Shown here: in pieces, positions 1-6,875 of the stretch | Layout: each line of letters begins with the position of its first letter | Numbering within the stretch: position 1 is the stretch's first letter | Source: a virus | Virus record (IMG/VR): IMGVR_UViG_3300036795_000156 | Coordinates: 1 to 40,732 of that record | DNA: 40,732 nt | Direction: 5' to 3' (one strand) | The notes under the pieces: generated by a model | What the model was told of the DNA's origin: nothing | The model's input: the letters and a program-made list of their open reading frames with translations, nothing else | Databases searched by the model: none | Position numbers and translations under genes: made by a program

Positions 1-46
1 CCCGTACATCGACAACGACCTGCCCCAAACCGCCCAGGAGCCCGCC

Positions 47-763
47 ATGACCACAGCAACCCAGCCGAGCATCGACTTCATGAACAGCAGTTGGGACGAG
101 ATCGCCCAACACCTGCAAACCGGCAAGAGCCCGCGAGAGATCTCCGATCTTGTCTCCGAACCGCTCGGCAACGTCATGGGCGTCTGGAAGCACCTGCGCG
201 ACGCCGGACAGGCCGAGGCGCGGAACTTCGCCGCACCGGCCACCCCCGCCGCCCCGCCAGCGTTCCGCCCCGCCACGACGCCGAGCGCTCGCCCCGTCCA
301 ACAAACTGGACAGCCGACAGCGCCGCGACACACACCTGACCCCGCACTCGCCCAACGCATCGCCGATTCCACCGACCTGCTCGTCAAAGCAGCAAGCATC
401 GACGACAAGCGCATCCAAGGCGCGCTCGGCCGTGCCCGTAAAGCCATGGTCGACCTCGCCGGACTCGTCGAGAACTACGAGTCGAAGGCAGCCGCACGAC
501 ACCGAATCGCACGCCTCGAAGCCGAGTTGCGTATCGCGAAAGCCGAGTTGCGTGACAAGCCTGCCAGCGCAGCGGCCAGCGGGGGGGAAACCGGCGCACC
601 GAAACGCGAACTGAGCGAAGCGCAACAAGCCGCGCTGATCAAGATGCGGGAGAAGGCCGCGCAACCCGTCGACTGCCCAGACTGCGGCAAGACGATGGGT
701 AACAAGGCCGGGCTCTCTGCACACCAGCGCGGCGGCAAATGCGTTCCCGGTAACGCAGCCTGA
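47..763 (+). CDS. Hypothetical protein with C-terminal zinc finger
   Basis: 238 aa, preceded by AGGAG a few bases before the ATG. The first ~50 residues (WDEIAQHLQTGKSPREI...) have the look of a helix-turn-helix that would read DNA. Residues ~55-105 are Pro/Ala/Thr-rich linker and ~115-175 are charged and probably helical or coiled-coil. The last ~30 residues hold CPDCGK...H...C, a C2HC-type zinc knuckle. A DNA-binding or nucleoid-type role is inference; I do not recognise the family. It is the first complete gene in the window and stands just ahead of a run of overlapping small genes. Confidence 0.75.
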   Translation: MTTATQPSIDFMNSSWDEIAQHLQTGKSPREISDLVSEPLGNVMGVWKHLRDAGQAEARNFAAPATPAAPPAFRPATTPSARPVQQTGQPTAPRHTPDPALAQRIADSTDLLVKAASIDDKRIQGALGRARKAMVDLAGLVENYESKAAARHRIARLEAELRIAKAELRDKPASAAASGGETGAPKRELSEAQQAALIKMREKAAQPVDCPDCGKTMGNKAGLSAHQRGGKCVPGNAA

Positions 764-911
764 CCCGCCAATGACCCGCCGCCCCAACACCCACGTCGCC
801 ATCACCGGCCGCGACGCGCAACGACGCCTCGAACAGGTCAGCGCCGCCAAGGACTCACCCGGCGGCGGGCTCGCCGCGATCCGCGCCCGCAACCACGAGA
901 AACGAGGACAC

Positions 912-1466
912 ATGAGTGACCAGAGGGACCGCCTTGAGCCATCCGACGAGTGCTCTAGGCCGGGTTATTCGCCCTTCGGATCGAATCCCAAGAACGGCAT
1001 CCACACATGGGGCGACGGCCTCGACGGACCAGGCAACCAGCACGAGGCATTGGAGATGACGATGAGCGGTATCGGCGGGAGTGGTTACACGATGCCGGAA
1101 GGCGACTTGGAAGCCCTTCGGGCCGAGGCAAACGCGACGGTCGAGCGCCAGCAACGCGAGCAAGCCGAGCGCGAAGCATACGAAGCCAGAACCGGCGCTG
1201 CCCGCATAGCCGCCGAGCGCCGCCGTCAGATCACGGCCGAAGGATGGTCGCCGGAGCACGACGCAGAGCATGTCAACGGCGATCTGAGAGACGCCGCCAT
1301 TGCCTACCTGATGGCCACCGACGACCGGGCCGGTGACAACGCGATCGACGTGTGGCCGTGGGACGTGTCGTGGTGGAAGCCGAAGGATGCGATCAGCAAC
1401 CTCGTCCGCGCTGGCGCTCTCATCGCGGCTGAGATTGACCGGCTCCAGTACGGCCAGCCGTTATGA
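912..1466 (+). CDS. Phage protein with EGW..PEHD..GALIAAEIDRL domain
   Basis: 184 aa. ATG 912 has a good ribosome site (ACGAGGA) just upstream; an in-frame ATG at 771 would add 47 residues. The N-terminus (DRLEPSDECSRPGYSPFG) is shared with the genes at 27053 and 40590. Residues ~100-140 are helical and charged. The C-terminal ~75 residues contain RRRQITAEGWSPEHDAEH, a WPWD..WW stretch and AGALIAAEIDRL, a domain common in small phage proteins but without a function I can state. The gene at 27291 carries the same C-terminal domain on a different N-terminus. The stop overlaps the next ATG (ATGA). Confidence 0.8.
   Translation: MSDQRDRLEPSDECSRPGYSPFGSNPKNGIHTWGDGLDGPGNQHEALEMTMSGIGGSGYTMPEGDLEALRAEANATVERQQREQAEREAYEARTGAARIAAERRRQITAEGWSPEHDAEHVNGDLRDAAIAYLMATDDRAGDNAIDVWPWDVSWWKPKDAISNLVRAGALIAAEIDRLQYGQPL
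926..1045 (+). repeat. 120-bp exact repeat, left copy
   Basis: Identical base for base to 40613-40732, the last 120 bases of the window. It covers the start of the coding sequence of the 912 gene. Identity stops at 925/40612, where the two differ in two adjacent bases. Confidence 0.95.
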
Positions 1467-1747
1467 GCAATCCCCCGACAGCAACTAGCCGCGATCCATT
1501 GGAGGCCATGGCCGAGGCTGCTGCAGCAGCTATCGCCTCACGCCCCGAGGCGAAGCCGGTGAGCATCACGACGTGTGTGTACTGTTTCGGAACCGGGCTT
1601 GACCGCAGGAGTCGATGGGCCTGGCTGTGGGGCGGCTGGTGCTGGGTCTGCGGTGGCTGGAAGGTCGTGGAAGGTGAGCCGCTGCAGCTTCGGGGTCCAT
1701 TTGCGTCGCGTCCGGGCCGATATGGTGTGCAAGGAGGTCAGCGATGA
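1463..1747 (+). CDS. Small cysteine-rich (zinc-ribbon-like) protein
   Basis: 94 aa. ATG overlaps the previous stop by four bases, so translation is probably coupled. An Ala-rich N-terminal helix is followed by two cysteine pairs (CVYCFGTG and CWVCGG) with many Trp and Gly residues between and around them. The spacing resembles the CxxCxGxG units of DnaJ-type zinc ribbons, but only two pairs are present. Function unknown; metal binding is inference. Confidence 0.7.
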   Translation: MSNPPTATSRDPLEAMAEAAAAAIASRPEAKPVSITTCVYCFGTGLDRRSRWAWLWGGWCWVCGGWKVVEGEPLQLRGPFASRPGRYGVQGGQR

Positions 1748-2028
1748 CGGAGATCAGCGAGACCGAGGCTGTCGAGCCCTGGACCGAAGACGGCGGGGAC
1801 TACGGCAGCGATCTGGGCACAGGCGCGCGTGGCCCGAACGGCGAAGAGCCGGAGCACAGGGTCCAGACGCCACGTGATCTCGACCCCGTCGAGTCGCAGG
1901 CGCTTGTGGCGGCTGCTCCAGTCCCAGCGCCACCGCCTGGTGGCGGGTTGTCGCAGGGCAACCAGAGCGACCAAGGCAACCAGGCCGGGGACAACGGGTC
2001 CTCGGGCGATGACGAGAGGAACACCTGA
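1744..2028 (+). CDS. Acidic low-complexity protein
   Basis: 94 aa, ATGA overlap with the gene before and TGATG overlap with the gene after. The sequence is rich in Glu, Asp, Gly, Pro and Gln with no globular core, and ends QSDQGNQAGDNGSSGDDE. No cysteines, no membrane segment. Likely intrinsically disordered. Similar acidic small proteins occur at 2028 and, on the other strand, at 31721. Confidence 0.65.
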   Translation: MTEISETEAVEPWTEDGGDYGSDLGTGARGPNGEEPEHRVQTPRDLDPVESQALVAAAPVPAPPPGGGLSQGNQSDQGNQAGDNGSSGDDERNT

Positions 2029-2558
2029 TGGTTGACACCACCCCGGGATCGACGCCGTCGGGATCGGTTCCGTCGAGCTCCAGCTCGACCCCGACCACCC
2101 CGACCTCGGCCCCAGCGGCTCCGGTTTCCACGCCGCCCGCCGCAGCGAGCTCGACTCCGAGCGCGTCCAGCTCGAGCTCGGCCCCGAGCGCTCCTGCAGC
2201 AACGGAGACCCCGGCGCCCGAGATCAAGAACGACTCGGTGAGTACGACTCACGACGGCGAGAACAAGGCCGCCGAGCAAGCTCAGCGCGGCGTGAGCGTC
2301 GACCACGGTGAGCCTGACCCACGTGTCGAGGCCGACAGGAAGGCCCGGCTGGAGGCTGCCCAGGACCCGTGGGGTACCACGCCGGTCCAGATGCGCGGCG
2401 ACCACGACGAAAAGGTCGACCCGGCCGTGGTGGGTATCGCCACCCGCCCGGACGGCACGGGCCTGGTTGACGCTCCACAGAGCGCTGCCTACAACGGCCT
2501 GAACCCTGACGCGGTCGGGGAGCCGAACGAGCCGCAGGGCACCCTTCCGCCGGTCTGA
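2028..2558 (+). CDS. Ser/Thr/Pro/Ala-rich N-terminus, hypothetical protein
   Basis: 176 aa. Residues ~3-65 are almost only Ser, Thr, Pro and Ala, like a disordered or glycosylatable stalk. The remainder is hydrophilic (DPRVEADRKARLEAAQDPW; RPDGTGLVDAPQSAAYNGL). The start is TGATG-coupled to the previous gene. No recognised family. Its position and composition would suit a disordered virion accessory protein, but that is only a guess. Confidence 0.7.
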   Translation: MVDTTPGSTPSGSVPSSSSSTPTTPTSAPAAPVSTPPAAASSTPSASSSSSAPSAPAATETPAPEIKNDSVSTTHDGENKAAEQAQRGVSVDHGEPDPRVEADRKARLEAAQDPWGTTPVQMRGDHDEKVDPAVVGIATRPDGTGLVDAPQSAAYNGLNPDAVGEPNEPQGTLPPV

Positions 2559-2569
2559 CCTTCCGGCCA

Positions 2570-2623
2570 CGAAACCCAGTTTGGTGCAGCTCGAGGGCTG
2601 AAGAGACGCCAGACTGGGTTTCG
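2570..2623 (+). terminator. Inverted repeat after the 2028 gene
   Basis: CGAAACCCAGT (2570-2580) is the exact reverse complement of ACTGGGTTTCG (2613-2623), with 32 bases between. There is no T-run after it. It may be a weak terminator or an operator-type repeat. Confidence 0.4.
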
Positions 2624-2639
2624 CGTGTCCGGATGCCGA

Positions 2640-2645
2640 TATAAG
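2640..2645 (+). promoter_or_regulatory. Candidate -10 element TATAAG
   Basis: TATAAG lies 19 bases before GTG 2665, after the inverted repeat that seems to close the preceding operon. No good -35 hexamer is seen 17 bases upstream. Confidence 0.3.
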
Positions 2646-2664
2646 GACTACGAGACGGGACGGA

Positions 2665-2859
2665 GTGGTCATGGAGCGGGAGATCGGCAGCGAACGGGCG
2701 CACCTGCCCCACGAGTTCCGCGTGAAAGCGCGTGGGCTCGAGGACGGCAAGTGCGAGGTATGCGATGAGCCGATGGACAGCGCCTTGCACCACGTCGAGC
2801 GCGTCACACAGACCGCGGCCGACGCCGGTCCGGCGTTGATCACCGAGAAGGGTTCATAG
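2665..2859 (+). CDS. Small protein with CxxC and HH motif
   Basis: 64 aa from GTG 2665, or 62 aa from ATG 2671; a purine-rich stretch (GACGGGACGGAG) precedes both. Contains CEVCDEPMDSALHHVER, a CxxC followed by two histidines, which resembles half of an HNH or zinc-knuckle fold but is too short for a nuclease. Stop is TAG, one base before the next ATG. Function unknown. Confidence 0.65.
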   Translation: MVMEREIGSERAHLPHEFRVKARGLEDGKCEVCDEPMDSALHHVERVTQTAADAGPALITEKGS

Positions 2860-2860
2860 G

Positions 2861-3316
2861 ATGAGCACCTACACGCAGACTGACGGCGCCGCCGATGGCA
2901 CGCAGTACTTCCAGAACGTCGAGATCTCCCCGGACACCCTCGCCGACGGCTCGCTGCTGACCCGGCTCGACCAGGCGCGCTACCCACAGCTCGGCGACGA
3001 CGAGGGTGCGCAGGCTGGTGGTGTGACGCCCAGCGTGGTGGTCACGGCTTCCGACGACGCCCCCGTGCATGCCACCTCGGTGACACTGACCGCGCGGGTC
3101 ACATCGGTCTCGATCGTGGGCACCTACCCGTCGGGCACCGTCACGTTCAAGGACGGCGCGACCACCCTCGGCACCGGAGTGCTTGTAGCGGGCGTTGCAA
3201 CGCTCGTTGTGGCCGGCGGCTTCACGGCAGCTACCCACCACATCACCGCGGTCTACCCCGGCGACGGCCTATTCGACACCAAGACCAGCGCGATCCACGA
3301 CGTGGTGGCCTCCTGA
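2861..3316 (+). CDS. Bacterial Ig-like domain protein
   Basis: 151 aa. From about residue 60 it reads as a single Ig-like beta-sandwich of the Big_3_5 type: ...VTLTARV, then GTVTFKDGATTLGTGVL, then HHITAVYPGDGLF. In phages such domains usually sit on virion surface or tail proteins and bind carbohydrates weakly; that is family knowledge, not proven here. Residues 1-55 are a separate N-terminal part (NVEISPDTLADGSLLTRLDQ). The stop overlaps the next ATG by one base. It is a plausible virion decoration protein, although it is far from the head genes. Confidence 0.75.
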   Translation: MSTYTQTDGAADGTQYFQNVEISPDTLADGSLLTRLDQARYPQLGDDEGAQAGGVTPSVVVTASDDAPVHATSVTLTARVTSVSIVGTYPSGTVTFKDGATTLGTGVLVAGVATLVVAGGFTAATHHITAVYPGDGLFDTKTSAIHDVVAS

Positions 3317-3624
3317 TGGCACGCGCAGTCGCCTTCACGGTCGACGCCAACCCGTCGGCCACGGACGGCTCGGTCGGTGAGGCGACTCCTCGCAAGGGCG
3401 AGCTCGACACCGGGTCCGGCACGATGTCGGACGAGCAGATCATCGGGTTCTCCTTCAGCGGGTTCACCTCGGTGGCGATCTACGACGGCAACGACAACAC
3501 CGGCACTCAGGTGGCGTTTGCGGCCGCGCCAGGCGTTTACCCCTGGAACGAGCCGATCCGACTCGGCAAAGGGCTCTACATCGACGTCACGGGCACCGGC
3601 AAGGGAAGCATCTGGCTCGCATGA
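3316..3624 (+). CDS. Beta-rich small protein, possible virion component
   Basis: 102 aa, coupled by TGATG to the Ig-like gene. Alternating hydrophobic residues (IIGFSFSGFTSVAIYDG; GLYIDVTGTGKGSIWLA) suggest an all-beta fold. No cysteines, signal peptide or membrane segment. The pairing with an Ig-like protein suggests both are surface or decoration proteins; this is inference and no family was recognised. Confidence 0.65.
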   Translation: MARAVAFTVDANPSATDGSVGEATPRKGELDTGSGTMSDEQIIGFSFSGFTSVAIYDGNDNTGTQVAFAAAPGVYPWNEPIRLGKGLYIDVTGTGKGSIWLA

Positions 3625-3860
3625 GCATGTTCGCGGTCCATGCGCTGCTCTCCATCCATGAGGGCAACTCCGACGAGGCCACCATCGAGGTTGGCACCCT
3701 GGAGGAGGCGCTGGAGAAGGTCCGCGAGGTGGTGGCCAGGCACCCGTCGTTCCACGCGGTGTCGATCCTGCACGTCGAGTCGCTGCCAGCCATCATGGAA
3801 GGCGCTCATACCCTTGGGTATCCTTCACCCATGGCTACCCCGCCGACAGTGCGGGACTAG
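3621..3860 (+). CDS. Hypothetical protein, 79 aa
   Basis: ATGA overlap with the upstream gene. Predicted alpha/beta: LEEALEKVREVVARHPSF forms a likely amphipathic helix followed by the strand AVSILHVESL. Ends with TAG. No recognised domain. A strong inverted repeat (3943-3978) follows and probably ends this operon. Confidence 0.6.
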   Translation: MSMFAVHALLSIHEGNSDEATIEVGTLEEALEKVREVVARHPSFHAVSILHVESLPAIMEGAHTLGYPSPMATPPTVRD

Positions 3861-3942
3861 GCATCGAAGAGCGCGGTGAGCGCATGAAGGTGCAGCAGGG
3901 CCGAGATGAGACTCGGACGACGACGACGGGGGTTCCGTCGCC

Positions 3943-3978
3943 GACAGGGCTGGGAGCTGGTGGGCTTTCAGCCCTGTC
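3943..3978 (+). terminator. Hairpin, 10-bp stem
   Basis: GACAGGGCTG (3943-3952) pairs perfectly with CAGCCCTGTC (3969-3978) around a 16-base loop. It sits between the operon ending at 3860 and the gene at 3997. There is no strong T-tract, so it may terminate weakly or act on RNA structure. Confidence 0.5.
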
Positions 3979-3984
3979 GTATGT

Positions 3985-3996
3985 CATCATCAGTGA
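3985..3996 (+). promoter_or_regulatory. -10-like CATCAT and TCAGTGA before a leaderless start
   Basis: CATCAT (3985-3990) ends six bases before ATG 3997, the spacing expected if transcription starts on the A of the ATG. TCAGTGA (3990-3996) overlaps it; the same heptamer occurs at other promoters in this window. No Shine-Dalgarno sequence is present. Confidence 0.35.
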
Positions 3997-4230
3997 ATGG
4001 ATCCAAGGCTGCTCGCCGCTGCCAAGAAGGCGGTTGCTCATATCGATCCCGTCCTGCCTGGTCAGTCAGATCTGCTGGAGGAGCTCGCGCTAGGACGCTG
4101 CGCCTGCGGTACGACGCTGGTGCCGTGTCATTTCTGTTGCGACGACCGTTGCCTGTTCTGCGACCCGTACGACAAAGAACAGCTGGAGCGGATCACTGAC
4201 GAAGCAAACAGAGAACGACACGCCGTCTGA
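3997..4230 (+). CDS. Small cysteine-rich protein
   Basis: 77 aa. The middle carries CACGTTLVPCHFCCDDRCLFCDPYD with seven cysteines, enough for two metal sites, flanked by helical ends. No ribosome site precedes the ATG, consistent with the leaderless arrangement noted upstream. A hairpin at 4232-4253 follows directly. Function unknown; one of many Cys-rich mini-proteins here. Confidence 0.65.
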   Translation: MDPRLLAAAKKAVAHIDPVLPGQSDLLEELALGRCACGTTLVPCHFCCDDRCLFCDPYDKEQLERITDEANRERHAV

Positions 4231-4231
4231 C

Positions 4232-4253
4232 CAGCATTTTCTTCGAAATGCTG
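4232..4253 (+). terminator. Hairpin after the 3997 gene
   Basis: CAGCATTT (4232-4239) pairs with AAATGCTG (4246-4253), loop TCTTCG. Located two bases after the stop codon. No long T-run follows, so termination strength is uncertain. Confidence 0.45.
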
Positions 4254-4341
4254 CAGGGAGCCGCTAGGCTCACCCGCGCTTAGCGCTGAACCGAAGGGCG
4301 CAAGCGCCTCCCACCCGATCTGTGAGTGGAGTCTGATCCCT

Positions 4342-4866
4342 TTGCCGGTAAGGATTGCGACGTACGCTTCGACATGTTCGGCATGCGGGATAAAGATCAG
4401 CAAGGGCGCCAAGGTTGCGAAGAGCTTCGACTCTGGTAACTGGATTCACTTGCGTTGTCAGATCCGGATCATCAAGTCGACCAATCCCGAGATGACCGAA
4501 GGCGATGCGATCGCCGCGGTAGGTCGGCCTCCCTTGAAAGAGGCCGAGTTCGTCAGCAAGATTCGTACGGCGGCCGCAATGCACGGCTGGCTCATCTATC
4601 ACCCGCCGCCGAATGTCCCTACTCAGTCCGGATACGTCCGGGAGATTGGAGCGGGCTTTCCTGACCTGACACTGGTTCACCCGAAGTCCGGACGGCTCAT
4701 CTTCGCCGAGCTCAAAAGTGACGGCGCGAAGCCGACGGAAAGTCAGGAGCGGTGGCTTGCTGCACTTCGTCTGACCGAAGCCTTGGTCGACGTCTGGTAT
4801 CCAGCAGACCTGCCACGCATCCATGAAATCCTGGAGTCGTATGCGGTTGTCCCAGCGTTCTCGTAA
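4342..4866 (+). CDS. VRR-NUC nuclease with N-terminal zinc motif
   Basis: 174 aa from a TTG start. Residues ~11-33 hold CSACGIKISKG...WIHLRC, a zinc-ribbon-like module. Residues ~75-170 match the VRR-NUC (PD-(D/E)xK) family: GFPDLTLVHP supplies the catalytic Asp and IFAELKSDGAKPT the E-x-K pair, followed by the helix QERWLAALR and a closing strand VDVWYPAD. Phage VRR-NUC proteins are structure-specific or homing-type nucleases acting on DNA. A second copy lies at 11664. The last 26 bases overlap the secreted protein at 4841. Confidence 0.8.
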   Translation: MPVRIATYASTCSACGIKISKGAKVAKSFDSGNWIHLRCQIRIIKSTNPEMTEGDAIAAVGRPPLKEAEFVSKIRTAAAMHGWLIYHPPPNVPTQSGYVREIGAGFPDLTLVHPKSGRLIFAELKSDGAKPTESQERWLAALRLTEALVDVWYPADLPRIHEILESYAVVPAFS

Positions 4867-5509
4867 CGTCTGGATCGTGGCTGTTTTCGTAATGGCTTTT
4901 CTCGTGAGCGGAGGAGTGATCAATGCGACGGTTTCTCAAGGCAGCATCATGGACGGTCATGCTGGCGTGGCTGGCGGACCTCGAGTGGCGGTCCCGGCGT
5001 CAGTGGGCGGCGGCAGCTGGCATCCGCAGCGACCAGGCCCTGTTGCACCAGGACCTCGACGCTCACACCAGAACGCCACACGCGGCGTACCTCATCGGAC
5101 AGATGCCGTCTATGAGCGGACCGGATTCATTCGACCGCCCGCTCATGCCGGTCGAGCACTTCGCCGGCCTTCCCGTGCACCTGCAGCCGGGCATGCCGAT
5201 CGTGCACCGATCGTCCGACATCGTTCGCCACACGTCGGTCTGAGCTCGTCCGGCGTTCCGGACATCTGGCAGGCGCTCGCGGTCTGCGAGTCCGGCGGGA
5301 ACTGGGTAGACACCGACGGTGAGTTCTATGGTGGCGTGCAGTTCGCGTCCGGAACCTGGACGTCTTACGACGTGAACAACTTCGCCAGTACTGCCAACCT
5401 TGCTTCACCGACCCAGCAGGTGATCGTCGCCCGTCGGGTCCTGGCCAGCCAGGGTGTCGGGGCATGGCCGAACTGTGGCCCTCAGGTGGGGCTGCAGCCC
5501 GGTGATTGA
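4841..5509 (+). CDS. Secreted transglycosylase/Rpf-like protein
   Basis: 222 aa. ATG 4841 is preceded by GGAG; ATG 4823 is possible. Residues ~5-25 (NVWIVAVFVMAFLVSGGVI) form a signal peptide or membrane anchor. The last ~90 residues are a transglycosylase-like domain of the Rpf type: IWQALAVCESGGNW with the catalytic Glu, then YGGVQF, TWTSY, QQVIVARRVLASQG and GAWPNCG. Such domains cut peptidoglycan and in phages help entry or lysis. The linker between (~30-135) is Pro/Arg/His-rich and lies where another frame (4923-5243) has much stronger coding bias, so this linker may be a by-product of overlap or the domain may be reached by frameshifting. Confidence 0.7.
   Translation: MRLSQRSRNVWIVAVFVMAFLVSGGVINATVSQGSIMDGHAGVAGGPRVAVPASVGGGSWHPQRPGPVAPGPRRSHQNATRGVPHRTDAVYERTGFIRPPAHAGRALRRPSRAPAAGHADRAPIVRHRSPHVGLSSSGVPDIWQALAVCESGGNWVDTDGEFYGGVQFASGTWTSYDVNNFASTANLASPTQQVIVARRVLASQGVGAWPNCGPQVGLQPGD
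4923..5243 (+). CDS. Gene embedded in the transglycosylase gene (different frame)
   Basis: 106 aa inside the 4841-5509 gene. It has the best ribosome site of the region (GGAGGAGTGATCA before the ATG) and about 85% G/C at third codon positions, far above the overlapping frame. Sequence starts MRRFLKAASWTVMLAWLADL, a possible amphipathic or membrane-associated helix; the rest is unfamiliar (LMPVEHFAGLPVHLQPGMPI). By analogy with overlapping lysis genes it may be a lysis accessory, but no homologue was recognised. A frame change (-1) near its end would also fuse it to the transglycosylase domain. Confidence 0.5.
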   Translation: MRRFLKAASWTVMLAWLADLEWRSRRQWAAAAGIRSDQALLHQDLDAHTRTPHAAYLIGQMPSMSGPDSFDRPLMPVEHFAGLPVHLQPGMPIVHRSSDIVRHTSV

Positions 5510-5512
5510 TGC

Positions 5513-5541
5513 TTGACTTCGTCAGTGATGACGATTACGTT
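5513..5541 (+). promoter_or_regulatory. Sigma-70-like promoter with overlapping palindrome
   Basis: TTGACT (5513-5518), 17-base spacer, TACGTT (5536-5541). The inverted heptamers TCAGTGA (5522-5528) and TCACTGA (5541-5547) flank the -10 element and could be an operator. Confidence 0.5.
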
Positions 5542-5547
5542 CACTGA

Positions 5548-5740
5548 TGTCGTTCCACCCACACCGGACTGCTCATACAGGTCGGATCTTGGAATGGCTG
5601 GTGAAGACGCGAAAGTGGGAGAGGCCAGCCCGGCACCCTGACGTAATCCGTCAGCGCGAAGTACCGACCTTCAGGTGTGCTGAAACGAGAGGGAGACGGA
5701 CAGGAGCCCCAGACCTTCGGGTCTGGGGCTCCTGCTTGCT
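5548..5740 (+). ncRNA. Candidate small RNA between promoter and terminator
   Basis: The promoter at 5513-5541 and the terminator at 5701-5734 would define a transcript of about 190 bases. An ATG at 5547 sits at the expected start point, but its frame has no stop before the terminator, so a normal protein is unlikely. No RNA family recognised. Confidence 0.35.
5701..5734 (+). terminator. Strong intrinsic terminator, UUCG loop
   Basis: CAGGAGCCCCAGACC (5701-5715), loop TTCG, GGTCTGGGGCTCCTG (5720-5734): a perfect 15-bp stem. The tail (CTTGCT) is only moderately T-rich. It isolates the next gene from upstream transcription. Confidence 0.85.
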
Positions 5741-5760
5741 CCCGACCGTCGCGGTCAGTG

Positions 5761-5766
5761 TATGGT
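5761..5766 (+). promoter_or_regulatory. -10 element TATGGT of a leaderless gene
   Basis: TATGGT ends six bases before ATG 5773, right after a terminator. The -35 box is unclear (TTGCTC lies ~19 bases upstream). Confidence 0.4.
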
Positions 5767-5772
5767 TCGTCC

Positions 5773-5991
5773 ATGATGGTGCGCCAGTGCAAGCTCACAT
5801 CCGGGACTGCGAACCTCACGGCATGGCTGCCGGACCGCAAGGATCTGCGCGAAGGCGTCGAGGTCACGCTGTCCAACCACCCGGAGCCGACAAAGCGCTG
5901 GAAGGTGCGCTCGATCGGCAGCGCGGTGCGAGAGATGGCCGGGATCAACCGGGCGTGGCGTGTCGGAGGAATTGACGCTCCGCTGGTGTAA
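5773..5991 (+). CDS. Hypothetical protein, 72 aa
   Basis: Begins with two ATG codons and has no ribosome site; the -10 element six bases upstream suggests a leaderless mRNA. The sequence (LTSGTANLTAWLPDRKDL...GVEVTLSNHPEPTKRWKVRSIG) alternates polar and hydrophobic residues like a small beta-barrel. Basic at its C-terminus. Converges on the leftward operon at a shared terminator (6099-6132). Family not recognised. Confidence 0.65.
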   Translation: MMVRQCKLTSGTANLTAWLPDRKDLREGVEVTLSNHPEPTKRWKVRSIGSAVREMAGINRAWRVGGIDAPLV

Positions 5992-6098
5992 CGTCTGCCT
6001 CGGATCGCGCGGCCACAAAGCGCCCCGACGCGCCCCGGTTCTATCTCTTCGGAGGTACGGGCTCCGCGCTACCGAATATCGGGTGACCCGTGGTACGG

Positions 6099-6132
6099 AA
6101 GCCCCCGTGCATTGCTCGTGCCCCGGGGGCTT
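6099..6132. terminator. Bidirectional terminator between convergent operons
   Basis: AAGCCCCCG (6099-6107) pairs with CGGGGGCTT (6124-6132) around a 16-base loop. It lies between the end of the rightward 5773 gene and the end of the leftward 6140 gene and could serve both. Confidence 0.7.
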
Positions 6133-6139
6133 TGCCGTG

Positions 6140-6334
6140 TCAGCGGCCGTAGCGTCCCAGCAGCTCGCGGGCGGCCTTGAGCGGGACGCAGGCCGGGCAG
6201 TTGGGTCCATGACGGATGATGACGGTCCGGCCTGCGTGCAGCTTGCGGGTGTGGTGGGCTCGCTGGAGCAGTGGCGGGTTCGCCAGGGCGTCAAGGGCGT
6301 CGAGCACCTCGTTGAGCTCGGCCTTGGTGGTCAC
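6140..6334 (-). CDS. Small protein with CxxC, last gene of helicase operon
   Basis: 64 aa from GTG 6334, whose GTGA overlaps the stop of the gene before it. Two parts: a helix (KAELNEVLDALDALANPPLL) and a C-terminal HGPNCPACVPLKAARELL in which His and two Cys could bind metal. Function unknown. Position at the end of the UvrD-like helicase operon suggests co-expression. Confidence 0.65.
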   Translation of the reverse strand: MTTKAELNEVLDALDALANPPLLQRAHHTRKLHAGRTVIIRHGPNCPACVPLKAARELLGRYGR

Positions 6335-6507
6335 AGGTCGACCAGCACAGTCTCGATCGTGTGAAGCTGGCGAGGGATCTTCTGGATCGCCTTGCGCTTG
6401 GATCTTGCCTCGGCCTGGTATCGGAAGCCGTCGATGCGGGCGTACGCCAGCCACCAGCCGTTCTGCCGCAAGGAGGTGGTGATCTCGACCTGTCCGACTG
6501 TCCTCAT
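6331..6507 (-). CDS. Basic 58-aa protein
   Basis: ATG 6507 overlaps the stop of its neighbour by ATGA. It begins with two strands (VEITTSLRQNGWWLAYARI) and continues into a basic helix (EARSKRKAIQKIPRQL). The gene at 26422 looks similar in pattern (strand pair, then Arg/Lys-rich helix), so the two may be distant paralogues that bind nucleic acid; this is inference. Confidence 0.65.
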   Translation of the reverse strand: MRTVGQVEITTSLRQNGWWLAYARIDGFRYQAEARSKRKAIQKIPRQLHTIETVLVDL

Positions 6508-6875
6508 GAGTCTCCCTCGGGAAGGATGTAGCGGTCGTGCCACGGGGCGTCGTAGCTGAGATCCGGCCGTAGCCGGTGCCCCTCGATCGTCTGCATGCAT
6601 CGCACTCGCACCGAGCTGTGCCAGTAGATCTTCGTCCAGTGCAGGCACAGCTCGGGTAGGCCCTGCGCAGCGCGGTCCAGGACCATCAGCCGGGTGATGC
6701 GGCAGTCCTTGCAGCCGGAGACGGCACCTGCTGGAGGATGGTTGGTGTTGGCCACCACAGTGCGCCCGCACAACGTCAGTCGCTGGTTGTGGGGATGGCG
6801 GATATGGACGGCGTCGCGGTTGGCCGTCCCGGAGCGCGCCAGGACCCTGACCGGCGCGAGCGGCTCCGGGGTCAT
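6504..6875 (-). CDS. Zinc-finger-like protein in helicase operon
   Basis: 123 aa; its ATG overlaps the helicase stop (ATGA). Near residue 30 it has RHPHNQRLTLCGR and then GCKDCRITR, a H..C..CxxC pattern seen in many small actinophage proteins. The rest includes LCLHWTKIYWHSSVRVRC. Likely metal-binding; partner of the helicase only by position. Confidence 0.65.
   Translation of the reverse strand: MTPEPLAPVRVLARSGTANRDAVHIRHPHNQRLTLCGRTVVANTNHPPAGAVSGCKDCRITRLMVLDRAAQGLPELCLHWTKIYWHSSVRVRCMQTIEGHRLRPDLSYDAPWHDRYILPEGDS

Noticed and set aside
1800-2987. Long minus-strand frame of 395 codons
   Set aside because: Antisense to the Ser/Pro-rich gene and its neighbours, Arg-rich, no ribosome site; a by-product of high GC.
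3884-4093. 69-codon frame between 3860 and 3997
   Set aside because: Crosses the hairpin at 3943-3978 and the start of the Cys-rich gene in another frame; no ribosome site and poor codon bias.
5547-5975. 142-aa reading frame over the terminator region
   Set aside because: It runs straight through a perfect intrinsic terminator and the start of the 5773 gene, and its composition is Arg/Pro-rich like a shadow frame.
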